NCBI GenBank assembly: GCA_938014865.1
Contig: CALLQJ010000356.1
Span: 1 to 19,133 of the forward strand
Direction of reading: 5' to 3'
DNA from: an uncultured Fastidiosipila sp.
GTDB taxonomy: Bacteria; Bacillota; Clostridia; Saccharofermentanales; Fastidiosipilaceae
Length of the DNA stretch: 19,133 nt
A model generated the notes under the pieces. It searched no databases. It was not told the DNA's origin and worked only from the letters and a program-made list of their open reading frames with translations. The number at the start of each line of letters is the position of its first letter. Within the stretch, counting starts at the first letter, position 1. The position numbers and the translations under genes were made by a program. Below, in pieces: positions 1 to 8,552 of this stretch.

Positions 1-49
1 ACGAGATTAAGCGTTGTGACTGGAGTTCAGACGTGTGCTCTTCCGATCT
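1..49 (+). other. Illumina TruSeq index adapter (non-genomic)
   Basis: Bases 1-7 match the 3' end of the P7 primer (ACGAGAT), bases 8-15 are an 8-nt index (TAAGCGTT), and bases 16-49 reproduce the full 34-nt TruSeq read-2 adapter, beginning GTGACTGGAGTTC and ending GCTCTTCCGATCT. This is sequencing-library sequence left on the contig end. It should be trimmed, and nothing biological should be read from it. Genomic sequence begins at about base 50. Confidence 0.98.
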
Positions 50-72
50 AAAAGCCCGCGTTAAAGCGAGCT
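50..72 (-). terminator. Rho-independent terminator of the long minus-strand operon
   Basis: Read on the minus strand, AGCTCGC (72 to 66), a 6-nt loop and GCGGGCT (59 to 53) form a 7-bp stem with one G-U pair. At least three T residues follow (52 to 50) before the adapter begins. It lies about 70 bases past the stop codon of the last gene (144), where the operon should end. The U-tract may be longer in the genome because the adapter cuts it off. Confidence 0.65.
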
Positions 73-143
73 TAAAGGGAGATTAAATTTTTAAAGCAGA
101 TTTGACAAAGGCGGCTGCAAATTGGATTTAAAAATGATTGGCT

Positions 144-1190
144 TTATTCATCGAAAAGCTCAACAACGACATGCTCGACTGCTGTATGTCTGTGCATGTA
201 CACGACATGAAGCAAACCTTTTTCATCCAGACACATCGCCGGCTGGCATTTATTTCCCGGTGCCGGAGCTATATCTATAAGATGTGTAAAATGTTTGCCT
301 TCATCTTTGGAAAACGCCAAGCTTAAGGGACTTCTCTCGTGCCAGTCCGCAATCGGCGTATTATTATACGCCATGAGTATCGTATCTTCATTGAGACTTA
401 ATACATCTATTTTGGATTCGTTATTAACGATATCTGTCGGCTCCGGAGCAGTCCATGTGTGGCCTCCGTCCAAGCTCTCGGCTCGGTAGGAAACGAGAGA
501 AGGAATGCCTGCCCCCCAGCCCGTATCCCCCGGACAAGTTCTGGTAAAGAGCAAAATACGGCCGTCCGGGCGTAAACATAAGGCCGGTTCCCGGATTAAG
601 CAGCCGTCATCTGCGGAAAGCAAGGCTTCTTTCTTAAACGTATTCCCGTCATCATAGGAGATATACACCCTTACCGCACCAAAATATTTATCAGGAATTT
701 CGCTCGATGTGGATGCAAAAACTATATTCCCGTTGTCAAGGAGCACTCCGTCATTTGAAGCATGACCGCTGTCAATGCCCACAGGTTTTTCTTCATCCCA
801 AGTGATTCCGCCGTCCTTGCTTTTTCTCATCCATAATTCATCGCGTCCGTTGCACCAATTCAGGAAATTGACTTCTGTATCCAGGAACTTAGCAAAAAGC
901 AGGATTATTTCACCTTTTTTATTCTTCATAAAAATCGGATCATGGCAGCAGTAGCGAATATCATTGCCTACTGCGTCGGGGTTGCTCCACTTATTGCTGC
1001 CCGGCTTAAGAACAGAAACCCAATTGTTCGCATCTCTGCCCATCGGATCCCCGTTCCATTGCATAAAGCCGCCGTTCCACACAGCGATCAGATTTCCGTT
1101 TTCCGCCATCGTGAGACTCGGCATGTGATAGCATTGTCTCTCATCAAACCATTCAACAATCCAGTTTCGTGCTGCTATTCGAGCTTTCAT
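144..1190 (-). CDS. Sialidase-fold (BNR_2-type) protein, last gene of the operon
   Basis: 348 residues, predicted cytoplasmic, with no signal peptide or membrane segment. Four Asp-box repeats of a six-bladed sialidase-type propeller are visible: SKDGGITW (124-131), SYDDGNTF (178-185), SLDGGHTW (239-246) and SKDEGKHF (294-301). The C-terminal LLHVVYMHR...EHVVV block is typical of the BNR_2 (PF13088) family. Classical GH33 sialidases carry a FRIP motif near the N-terminus whose Arg binds the sialic-acid carboxylate. Here the equivalent segment reads YHMP (21-24), so the Arg is not present. The protein is better called a sialidase-fold glycosidase or lyase of unknown specificity than a neuraminidase. 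The start at 1190 follows a GGAAGG ribosome site about 8 bases upstream, and the gap to the preceding gene is 34 bases. A role in removing a terminal sugar from an imported oligosaccharide is inferred from context. Confidence 0.8.
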   Translation of the reverse strand: MKARIAARNWIVEWFDERQCYHMPSLTMAENGNLIAVWNGGFMQWNGDPMGRDANNWVSVLKPGSNKWSNPDAVGNDIRYCCHDPIFMKNKKGEIILLFAKFLDTEVNFLNWCNGRDELWMRKSKDGGITWDEEKPVGIDSGHASNDGVLLDNGNIVFASTSSEIPDKYFGAVRVYISYDDGNTFKKEALLSADDGCLIREPALCLRPDGRILLFTRTCPGDTGWGAGIPSLVSYRAESLDGGHTWTAPEPTDIVNNESKIDVLSLNEDTILMAYNNTPIADWHERSPLSLAFSKDEGKHFTHLIDIAPAPGNKCQPAMCLDEKGLLHVVYMHRHTAVEHVVVELFDE

Positions 1191-1224
1191 ATCTTTTCCT
1201 TCCCAATATTATTTAGCGATACTC

Positions 1225-3267
1225 TTATCCTAGAGAATTAAATTCTATAAGAAGCGCTTCCATGGAATGAATTTTGCATGGATAAGTCTTTATATGTCCC
1301 TCAGATTTCAACGGTTTTATCTCTTTTTCAGTATGGGTTTCCGAAGAATAAATCGTTAAGGTCTCCCTGAAATTTTCAGGCAGCCGGAGCCGGATGTTTT
1401 CTGCACAATCAGACGAAGCATTTAAAAGATACAAAGCATGTCCGTCCTCTGTTTTATAGGCATACGGAATAAGATAGGCTTGATTTAAAACAATCGGAAA
1501 CGAAACATTCTGCCGGATCAGAAGGTCCTGCAGGATTTCCGCCCGTACTCTGTTCAGGAACATCGGCGGTATGAGTCCCGGTGCTTCAAAAGGACCGAAA
1601 GGATAAATAAAAACATTTTGATTCACAAGCGTTTGACCATTCGCACGTCTTCTCCTGAAAGAATCATACAGGGCCGTAAATTCATCTTTTGAAACATCTT
1701 CATCATAGCTGACATCCAAAGCATCCGCCGCTGAAATAACCGCCGAAGCACGGGCACGTTTCCGGCCGCTGTAGATCTTGCCGTTTGTGACTTCTTCATA
1801 GGTATAAAAGCCCGCATTTTGAGGCAGACGCTTGATTGCTTTTACGCCCGCCAAAGATCCCAAGCCCATAGATTCTAATGTAATAATCGCTTCTGCAGTC
1901 AGCATCAGAAAATTCTCCGCAAAGAGGTCTTCCATCTGATCCTTGTCATAGTTTCTTAATACCTGGCCGGAGACCGCAATAATTTCATTTTTAAGATTTT
2001 CCGGATGACATGCATAAGAAAAAGGAATACCCATGCTCGGCAATAAGGCCGCCCAGTACGCTTCTGCCGGATAAAGCTCGGACATCTCTTTGCCCTCCGG
2101 GGTCTCTATTGTGTAAGAAGACTTTTCAGAACACAGTACTTTTACGCCTTCCGATTTTCCGGAGAAAACATTCAAAGATTGTAATTTCTGAAGATAAGGT
2201 TTTACCTCTTTCAACATGCTTTGGTATCCTTCATCCTCAATAATGCCGTTGCCGTTCAGATCATAAAGATCAATTGTCATGCCGTTCAGATTTAAAGGCA
2301 GAGAGGCTAATAATTGAAAGCGTGTAAACTTTTTCGACTTCGAAAATAAAGAATAAGGGTAATTTTCAAGTTCCGGATAAATCTCACAGTCATCCGGGAG
2401 AAAAGCCCTTGTCAGCATAGATACTCTGTTAAAGTCTTCCATATATCGAGCTGCTGTATTTTCCTGATAAGCAGGCAAATGAATTCTGTTAACCGGCGCT
2501 TGGCCGCCGCCTATAATCTTGAAAAGGCTTGTCCAATTCCGGCCTTCTGCCGCATGAATATGAGGCGCCGAACTCATCAAACCCATCTTTACTTCAGCGG
2601 ATACCTCTCTTACTTTGCCTGTAATTGCAGCAGCCGCCTCTTCCATACTTTCACGGCAGAGATCTAACCAGATTTTTCGGTAAGGATGCGGAGTACCCGG
2701 CTGCAGCAATGCAGATACGAGTTCACTTCGTTTAATCTCATGACCGACGCGCTCTGAGAAACGCGATAAATGCTCGGAACAAAAACACCCGCCCCAATTC
2801 AACGGCATATGATTGTGCAGTCTGAAATCATCTTCAATCCAGAGAATCGAGGGTTCTAAGGCGGCATAGCGAGCATAAATACTGCCTATATAATCCTGCC
2901 AGTTTTTATCGAGAGGACAGACACATAATTCTGCTTCTTTGCCGTCAATGTCTGTCATTCTTCTGAAATTGTGTGCTTCTCTTAATTTTTTTCCGATATC
3001 CGCATGCATTAAGGAATGCCAGTGATTCACAGAAACCGTGATGTCCTTCTTTTTCATCGATGACATGACATTTTTTATAAGATCCAGAAAAACATCTTGT
3101 TCTTCGAAGGTCATATGGCCGACATTCAATTCCTGAACATTCGCGAAAACGGCAACATCATCAATTAACGCTTCATCAACAAATGATTCTAATCTTGCAA
3201 TTTCTTCCTTGTCATTGAAGCCGGGATCACAACAGAATCGAAAAATATACTCATATGTTTTACTCAT
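1225..3267 (-). CDS. GH42-like TIM-barrel protein, putative cytoplasmic glycosidase
   Basis: 680 residues without a signal peptide. The N-terminal 400 or so residues look like a GH42/GH-A-type barrel. ILWIEDDFRLHNH (141-153) is followed by GGCFCSEHLSRF (159-170), which resembles the Cys-containing segment of GH42 beta-galactosidases. IYPELENYPYS (296-306) holds E299 and E301, which could supply a nucleophile. Residues from about 355 to 560 suggest a GH42-type trimerisation domain (PAEAYWAALLPSMGIPFSYA), and the tail resembles the small beta domain that ends these enzymes (ALYLLNASSD). The canonical Asn-Glu acid/base pair of GH42 is not obvious, so neither activity nor substrate can be assigned. 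The start at 3267 has AGGAG six bases upstream. The gene lies 29 bases after the esterase gene and 34 bases before the terminal sialidase-fold gene, so it is part of the glycan-dismantling block. Confidence 0.65.
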   Translation of the reverse strand: MSKTYEYIFRFCCDPGFNDKEEIARLESFVDEALIDDVAVFANVQELNVGHMTFEEQDVFLDLIKNVMSSMKKKDITVSVNHWHSLMHADIGKKLREAHNFRRMTDIDGKEAELCVCPLDKNWQDYIGSIYARYAALEPSILWIEDDFRLHNHMPLNWGGCFCSEHLSRFSERVGHEIKRSELVSALLQPGTPHPYRKIWLDLCRESMEEAAAAITGKVREVSAEVKMGLMSSAPHIHAAEGRNWTSLFKIIGGGQAPVNRIHLPAYQENTAARYMEDFNRVSMLTRAFLPDDCEIYPELENYPYSLFSKSKKFTRFQLLASLPLNLNGMTIDLYDLNGNGIIEDEGYQSMLKEVKPYLQKLQSLNVFSGKSEGVKVLCSEKSSYTIETPEGKEMSELYPAEAYWAALLPSMGIPFSYACHPENLKNEIIAVSGQVLRNYDKDQMEDLFAENFLMLTAEAIITLESMGLGSLAGVKAIKRLPQNAGFYTYEEVTNGKIYSGRKRARASAVISAADALDVSYDEDVSKDEFTALYDSFRRRRANGQTLVNQNVFIYPFGPFEAPGLIPPMFLNRVRAEILQDLLIRQNVSFPIVLNQAYLIPYAYKTEDGHALYLLNASSDCAENIRLRLPENFRETLTIYSSETHTEKEIKPLKSEGHIKTYPCKIHSMEALLIEFNSLG

Positions 3268-3296
3268 GGAAATCTCCTGATTTGTCTGCTGAAAAT

Positions 3297-4727
3297 CTAT
3301 TCAGACGGATCAGCCTGTTCTTTTTCAACCGGGAATGCATAAAAAGACAAGATTGCTGTGCGCATACAGTCAGAGGGAATTGCTTTTCCGGGATTCATGC
3401 GCCAGGCGCCGTGTAATTTGACTTTGCCTCTTAATGCTCTCGGGAAATGCAATAGAATGTCATCTCTGCCGGTTTGATAACGATCAGGATGACACAATCC
3501 CTTCTCATCCTCTGCATCAAAAGGCAATTCTTCGGCCGGCAGTTCAAAGGTATTCAGCCAGTTTCGGACCGGTTTGAATACGAGTTTGATAACGGATTCA
3601 TCAATTTGCATTGCTTTTACCGGCTCGGGCGCCTCATAATCACGGCCCCGCTGATAAAGTTCTTTAAGGGCAGCAGCGGCCACTCGTTCAGCAACCACCA
3701 AATTGCTTTCTGCCGAAATGTGAATGGAATCATAAAGTGCCAGATCGGCTGAAGGTACGACATAAACAGCCGGAATAAGATGTGCGGCTTTTCTCTGTGC
3801 CTCACGCACCATCCCCCACTGCCGGTCTGATTTTTCATCAGGGTTTTCTAAACATGCATTAATCTGGACTGTAAAGAACGGAAGTTCGGGCTGCGCCAAG
3901 GCTTCACGGCAGGATTCAACGAATTCTTCAAAACGTTCCAAATATGTTGCACCGCTGTTTTCAAAGCCTTCCGCCTCACCCTGATACCATAAAACAGCCT
4001 TGGGCTTTATATTATGATCCTTTAGTATTTTGATCATATTCTCAGTTAAGCTCCCGTTTTCTTTCGGATTCCACCAGCGCAAGGGAGCGCCTCCGTAAGC
4101 TGTCGGGATTAAGGCAATGGGATAGCCCAGAGATTTCTTTAATAGTTTAGCGAAATGCAGCCACGGACTATGGCCCGGATTATGGTTTTCAAAATGCCCC
4201 AAATAAACAGCGTCCGTCGTTTCTGCTAAAGGATGAGAAGCTAAGGTCCATTTTCCGCTGGGCTTCAATAAATGGACACCGAGTTCAGGCGGATCGTAAA
4301 TCGTATTTTTTGCCCGTCCTGATGCATTGCTTTGTCCTGCAATAACAAATACATCCCCGACGCCGATGTGATGGACCATATCACCTCGCGTCGCCGATAA
4401 ACCGTCCCATCCCTCATATTCCATATAGGTCTCTATTCGGTACAAACCCCCGGCCGGTATTTCAGGAAAGAATATCTCCCAGTGTTGATCATCTTTTATC
4501 TCGCAATCCTGCCAGGGAATCAGGGACTCACCGGTATCTTCAATAGCAATCCGGCACTGCACTTTAACCTTTCCTTTATGCTCTTCTGAAAACTCTAAGG
4601 GCAGCTCAAAAGACTGCCTTATGCGTCTGTAAGTGCCTCCGATCTTCAATGAAGCATAAGCTGAATCGTTCTGCTGCAGAATTTGCCAATCTTCAATACC
4701 ATATTGAATTTTGACTCCGTAATCCAT
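3297..4727 (-). CDS. SASA-domain esterase (sialate O-acetylesterase-like)
   Basis: 476 residues, no signal peptide, predicted cytoplasmic. The SGNH/SASA (PF03629) landmarks are all present: the nucleophile block VIAGQSN with S133, the glycine block TAYGGAPLRWW (209-219), WYQGE (247-251) and the catalytic DSIH with D333 and H336. An N-terminal region of about 115 residues looks like the all-beta domain that precedes the hydrolase core in sialate O-acetylesterases. The family removes O-acetyl groups from sialic acids or from plant and bacterial polysaccharides, so the acetyl target here is unknown. A ribosome site AGAAGG lies 5 bases before the ATG. The gene sits between a sialidase-fold gene and a GH42-like gene, fitting de-acetylation of an internalised oligosaccharide before or during hydrolysis. 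CE6-type acetylxylan esterase is the main alternative. Confidence 0.82.
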   Translation of the reverse strand: MDYGVKIQYGIEDWQILQQNDSAYASLKIGGTYRRIRQSFELPLEFSEEHKGKVKVQCRIAIEDTGESLIPWQDCEIKDDQHWEIFFPEIPAGGLYRIETYMEYEGWDGLSATRGDMVHHIGVGDVFVIAGQSNASGRAKNTIYDPPELGVHLLKPSGKWTLASHPLAETTDAVYLGHFENHNPGHSPWLHFAKLLKKSLGYPIALIPTAYGGAPLRWWNPKENGSLTENMIKILKDHNIKPKAVLWYQGEAEGFENSGATYLERFEEFVESCREALAQPELPFFTVQINACLENPDEKSDRQWGMVREAQRKAAHLIPAVYVVPSADLALYDSIHISAESNLVVAERVAAAALKELYQRGRDYEAPEPVKAMQIDESVIKLVFKPVRNWLNTFELPAEELPFDAEDEKGLCHPDRYQTGRDDILLHFPRALRGKVKLHGAWRMNPGKAIPSDCMRTAILSFYAFPVEKEQADPSE

Positions 4728-4799
4728 ACAAGCCTTCTTTCTCTCTAAATACCTATGTTAAATGCGTCTTATAAGTCCGCGATGAGTCTGTAATTTTCC

Positions 4800-6626
4800 T
4801 CATCGATACCAGTCCCCTTCCAGCATGATTTTTACATCATCAAGCCGTCTGGGTGCATGAATGCTTTTTATCCAATAAAAATGATCACCGTGTTTTTTAA
4901 TAACACCTGAATTTTCCAGGCGTTTTATGCATGCTTTGCCAAGCTTTTTCTCCGGTACAGTATCTTCGCCGATCGAGGCTTCCAATACTCCTTTTGCTTT
5001 GGGGAAATCCGATATAAATCCGGGCGATAAATAAAGCGTTCCGTTTGCAAAATATGCATCATAAGGGAATTCATTTCTTCTGTAAGGCGTCAGGGCCAAA
5101 ACGGTCATGCTGGGTCCTGATGCCGAACGCAGAGCACCGGATCCGGGAAAGATTACATCGATGGTGTACGAAAGATGAATATCTCCCCTATTGCTGAATC
5201 GCTTTGCCCGGACGGAGGCATAGCCGTCTTTATCCGTAACGGCAGTGATTTTTTTCTCCGCCTCATCCTGCGTTTTTGTATTAATTGAACCGTCATCATT
5301 CCAATAGGGATTCAATCTGAAAATCACTTTCTGACCGGATAAACCTTTTCCCTCACTGCTTAATCTGGCCTGAAATGCATTGATATAATGGCTTTTATCT
5401 TCAGCCATTAATCTTTTCATCTCAAGACTGCAAGGTTTCGGCAAAAATTTGACACTTTGAAGATTGATTTTCTGGGCTATAATACAGCTGTCTCTTTGCC
5501 CGAATGCCAGGTCTCCTCCCACATGGCCGAAGAGTTCAAGACTGCCGTCTTCCAAAGAAACCAGAACAGGCTGGTATAAAAGCTGAAGCGAGCGCGGCAT
5601 ATCAACCTGTACCCAATTTTCACCGTAATCATTGGAAATCGAAAAACATTTATTTCTCCGATAGCCCACTATGCACTCTTGCCGTTTATCCCAGACGATC
5701 GTCTCGGGAATTATCCCGCCTTGCGGATTCTTTTTAGGATCATGCGGGGCACCGCCGTGTATGGTATGCAGTGTCCCGTTAATCCATCCGTCATGATTTT
5801 TAATCGGCTGCACGAACTGCCTTCCCACCGGTGTGCCTTGTACATCGCCTGCAATAAACAGAAGGCGGCCGTCCGGCAGCTCCACAAAATCAAATTCGTG
5901 AGCACCGATGCCGGGCAGAATATAATGCGGTCCGGTAAAATTTATCCCGTCATAGGTTGTTAAAAACAATGTTTGGATTTTACTGTCATAACTTTCTCCG
6001 GGCAGCATCGTATTTCTGGTGGCCCTCGGCTTATCCGGCCCCCAAGGCGTACCGTAAAGAGAAGCTAAAATAACAATTTTGCCGTCTTTCAGCCTTCTTA
6101 CTCTCCAAAGATACGGCGCGCAGCCCTCTAAGAGATGGTGCAGATCTTTCCAGGTCTTGCCGCCGTCATAACTTTCCCGGACTCTTAAAAAATCACTCCA
6201 TCCGGTACCTTTTTCATTATATCGGGGGACATCAAAACCAAGAATTCGTCCGTCCGGAAAGCCGGCAGCCCCAAAAGATCCTTCACATCTCGGGCAGCGG
6301 CCGGTTTCAATGAAATTTTTACCATCATATGTTCTCATGAAAACACGCCAGGAACGCTGCTTGGCGCTCCCGGCTTCAACAGAACCGTAAGATACAGGAA
6401 CACCTGCCGCTTCGGCGAACTCGAGCAACGGTACTTTGTATATCGGATTATTTTCTTCTGTAACTTCATCAAAGGAAATTCCATAGCTTCCGTCTTGATA
6501 AGAAAATGCGTTGACCCATGCTGCAAAGCCGGGACTCTTCTTAGGTTTATATACCGTATATTCTTCACACGATCCGAGCCACGGAACACGCTCTGTCTTG
6601 TCGTCATTTCCGGAATGTTCGACCAT
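4800..6626 (-). CDS. Sialidase-fold protein with C-terminal Ig-like domain
   Basis: 608 residues, no signal peptide. Residues 1 to about 400 form a BNR/sialidase-type propeller with Asp-box-like repeats RTYDGKNF (98-105), SYDGGKTW (152-159), TTYDGINF (223-230) and SNDYGENW (331-338). WRVRRLKDGK (174-183) looks like a degenerate FRIP strand that keeps the Arg but has Arg in place of Pro. Residues about 415-515 resemble a bacterial Ig-like (Big) domain (AFQARLSSEGKGLSGQKVIF, then AVTDKDGYASV). A further tail of about 90 residues ends the protein. Ig-like tails are usually seen on surface enzymes, yet no secretion signal or anchor is visible here. The start has GGAGG 7 bases upstream. The gene lies 52 bases after the aldo/keto reductase gene and 72 bases before the esterase gene. 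Substrate is unknown; GH33-like exo-hydrolysis of an acidic sugar is inferred. Confidence 0.75.
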   Translation of the reverse strand: MVEHSGNDDKTERVPWLGSCEEYTVYKPKKSPGFAAWVNAFSYQDGSYGISFDEVTEENNPIYKVPLLEFAEAAGVPVSYGSVEAGSAKQRSWRVFMRTYDGKNFIETGRCPRCEGSFGAAGFPDGRILGFDVPRYNEKGTGWSDFLRVRESYDGGKTWKDLHHLLEGCAPYLWRVRRLKDGKIVILASLYGTPWGPDKPRATRNTMLPGESYDSKIQTLFLTTYDGINFTGPHYILPGIGAHEFDFVELPDGRLLFIAGDVQGTPVGRQFVQPIKNHDGWINGTLHTIHGGAPHDPKKNPQGGIIPETIVWDKRQECIVGYRRNKCFSISNDYGENWVQVDMPRSLQLLYQPVLVSLEDGSLELFGHVGGDLAFGQRDSCIIAQKINLQSVKFLPKPCSLEMKRLMAEDKSHYINAFQARLSSEGKGLSGQKVIFRLNPYWNDDGSINTKTQDEAEKKITAVTDKDGYASVRAKRFSNRGDIHLSYTIDVIFPGSGALRSASGPSMTVLALTPYRRNEFPYDAYFANGTLYLSPGFISDFPKAKGVLEASIGEDTVPEKKLGKACIKRLENSGVIKKHGDHFYWIKSIHAPRRLDDVKIMLEGDWYR

Positions 6627-6678
6627 AAAGATGCCTCCGTTTTGAGGTTCTCATAATTTTTGTTTTTAAAGACTTATC

Positions 6679-7596
6679 TTATTCGGATATTGCCGATGCT
6701 GCCTCATCAATTTGTTTTTTGTTTTTAACGCCTATAATCGCAGAAATAACGGCAGCTTGGGACAAAACCCATCTTATTGAATATTGTGTCATCGATAAAT
6801 TCTCTTTATCAGCCTGCCTGCGAACTTGCTGCAGAACGTCCGCTGTTTCATCACTCAGCGGGTTCATCCATTCCGGTTTTTCTGCCATTCTTGAATGTTC
6901 CGGTATCGTTTGATTTTGTTTGTATTTCCCGGTTAAAAGTCCGCCTTGAAGAATTTGATAAGGCACTACAGCAATTTGTTTTTCTTCGCAGTAAGGAATT
7001 ATGTTTTTCAAACTGTCTTGTTTGAGCAGACTTAACGGAGGCTGTACCAGTGAGGGGAATTTAATATTCTCATTCTCCGCCGTTTCCAATAATGTTTTTA
7101 ATTGATCAAATGTGTAATTGCTTACGCCCCACGCCCTTATCGTGCCGGCTTTTAATTCTTTATCAATAGCATAGAGAATTTCTTCAGGAGGCGTATGCGG
7201 ATCATAACAATGCAAATAATAAACATCGATATAGTCTGTCTTCAGCCTTTTAAGACTTTTGCGGACTTGTATTCTGATGGCATCAGGAGACGTAAACTGA
7301 TCTTCGGGCCTGTCCCCCACTTTCATGCCTACTTTACTTGCAATGACATAATCATGCCGTTTAGCTGAAGTCGCTTTGCCGATTATATTTTCGGCAACAC
7401 CGCCTGCACTGCCCGCAGTTCTGCGATAGCCTTCATACATATTCGCGGTATCTATAAAATTTATGCCGTATTCTTCTTTCGCATAACGGATAAGATCTAT
7501 TGCATCTTTTTCTTCTACAGGGCTCCCGAAAGTCATGCTTCCTAAACATAACTCACTGACTTCTATGTCAGTACCGGGAATTTTATTATAGTTCAT
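6679..7596 (-). CDS. Aldo/keto reductase
   Basis: 305 residues, the usual length for the family, soluble. The catalytic tetrad is complete: D49 and Y54 (FIDTANMY), K88 (IASKVG) and H129 (YYLHCYD). The C-terminal IIGVKNKKQI segment is the usual nucleotide-binding stretch. Members reduce aldehydes or ketones of sugars with NAD(P)H. Here it is most likely to act on an aldose or keto-sugar released by the neighbouring lyase or hydrolases. The ATG at 7596 follows GAAAGG. The gene starts 19 bases after the NAL/DHDPS-family gene, so the two are almost certainly co-transcribed. Exact substrate cannot be read from the sequence. Confidence 0.9.
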   Translation of the reverse strand: MNYNKIPGTDIEVSELCLGSMTFGSPVEEKDAIDLIRYAKEEYGINFIDTANMYEGYRRTAGSAGGVAENIIGKATSAKRHDYVIASKVGMKVGDRPEDQFTSPDAIRIQVRKSLKRLKTDYIDVYYLHCYDPHTPPEEILYAIDKELKAGTIRAWGVSNYTFDQLKTLLETAENENIKFPSLVQPPLSLLKQDSLKNIIPYCEEKQIAVVPYQILQGGLLTGKYKQNQTIPEHSRMAEKPEWMNPLSDETADVLQQVRRQADKENLSMTQYSIRWVLSQAAVISAIIGVKNKKQIDEAASAISE

Positions 7597-7615
7597 GAAA
7601 ACCTTTCTTTCTTCT

Positions 7616-8521
7616 TTATAAAACTAATTGCCGGGCGCTGTGTTCAATTCTTTCCTGACGTTCTAAAAGCTCAGCGATTATTTCTTCCGGAAGCGTACCG
7701 GGCACCCAGCTTGACGGCTGTCTGAAACAGCGCTTCGCAATCCCGCGTCTGTATATAATCTCTTCGAAACTGTTAAAGACCCCGTTTTTCCATGCCAAAG
7801 CCAGAAAATCGGAAAACGCCTCACAGAGATTACGTACCTTATCAATTTTTTCGTCTTGAACAGCTTCATATACCTTTAGATAAAAATTCGGAAAGAGGTT
7901 AATAAAAGTTCCTATGGCGCCGTCCGCTCCGTATAAAAGCCCCGGCAGCAGCAATTCATCAAAGCCTGAGTAGACAATTTTTTCAGGAAATTCATTGGAA
8001 ATTTGCCGAATTAAAAAAACATGCCAATCACTGATTTTGCATCCTGCCACAGCCGGTATATTCAACAAACGCCGGATTTCGGCCATGCCCATTTGTATAC
8101 CTGTCAGCTTAGGAATGACATAGACGATGACAGGAAGACCTGATTCCGCCAAGGCCCGGTAATATTTTTCGATTTCCGGGAAATCCTTTGCCGGCGGAAT
8201 ACTGGCAACAGCATCTGCGCCTAAAGAACAGGCTTGTTCAGCCAGAACAAGAGCTTCACGCATATCGGTTTGACCGACGTGAACGATTGCTGTTTTATTA
8301 TCTTTCTTGATTGCGGGTACTAAGAGCTCCGCGATTGCAAGCCTTTCTTCCTGTGTTAAATTAAAAGCATCACCTGTTCCTCCGTTTATATAATAGCCGC
8401 GAAGATCACAGGCCGACATATGTTCATAATGTCTCAGCAATGCATCTTGATCTAAATTATCTTTATCATCACAAGGATTAATTAAAGGAACGATAATGCC
8501 TTGAAATTTCTTTTTGTCCAT
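7616..8521 (-). CDS. NAL/DHDPS-family pyruvate-dependent lyase or dehydratase
   Basis: 301 residues, a full-length class I (Schiff-base) TIM-barrel lyase. The Schiff-base lysine is K162 (AGCKISDW) and the catalytic tyrosine is Y134 (VIVYVIPKLTG). YSGFDELLLPGLLYGADGAIGTFINLFPN-type residues downstream resemble N-acetylneuraminate lyase (FNGYDE...GADGGIGSTYN). The pyruvate-carboxylate loop reads GGTGD (47-51), whereas E. coli NanA has GGSTGE. The single-Thr GGTG form is reminiscent of 5-dehydro-4-deoxyglucarate dehydratase (KdgD), so a keto-deoxy acid other than Neu5Ac is plausible. A GGAAG ribosome site precedes the ATG. It lies between the aminotransferase and reductase genes, separated from the former by 71 bases that hold a hairpin. 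Candidate reactions are retro-aldol cleavage of a nonulosonate or 2-keto-3-deoxy acid to pyruvate and an aldose. Confidence 0.85.
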   Translation of the reverse strand: MDKKKFQGIIVPLINPCDDKDNLDQDALLRHYEHMSACDLRGYYINGGTGDAFNLTQEERLAIAELLVPAIKKDNKTAIVHVGQTDMREALVLAEQACSLGADAVASIPPAKDFPEIEKYYRALAESGLPVIVYVIPKLTGIQMGMAEIRRLLNIPAVAGCKISDWHVFLIRQISNEFPEKIVYSGFDELLLPGLLYGADGAIGTFINLFPNFYLKVYEAVQDEKIDKVRNLCEAFSDFLALAWKNGVFNSFEEIIYRRGIAKRCFRQPSSWVPGTLPEEIIAELLERQERIEHSARQLVL

Positions 8522-8552
8522 TAATATTCTTCCACCTCTTGCTTTTATCAGG

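Noticed and set aside
6627..6678. Small CCTC/GAGG hairpin covering the ribosome site of the 4800-6626 gene
   Set aside because: Only four base pairs, so too weak to argue for translational control or a riboswitch.
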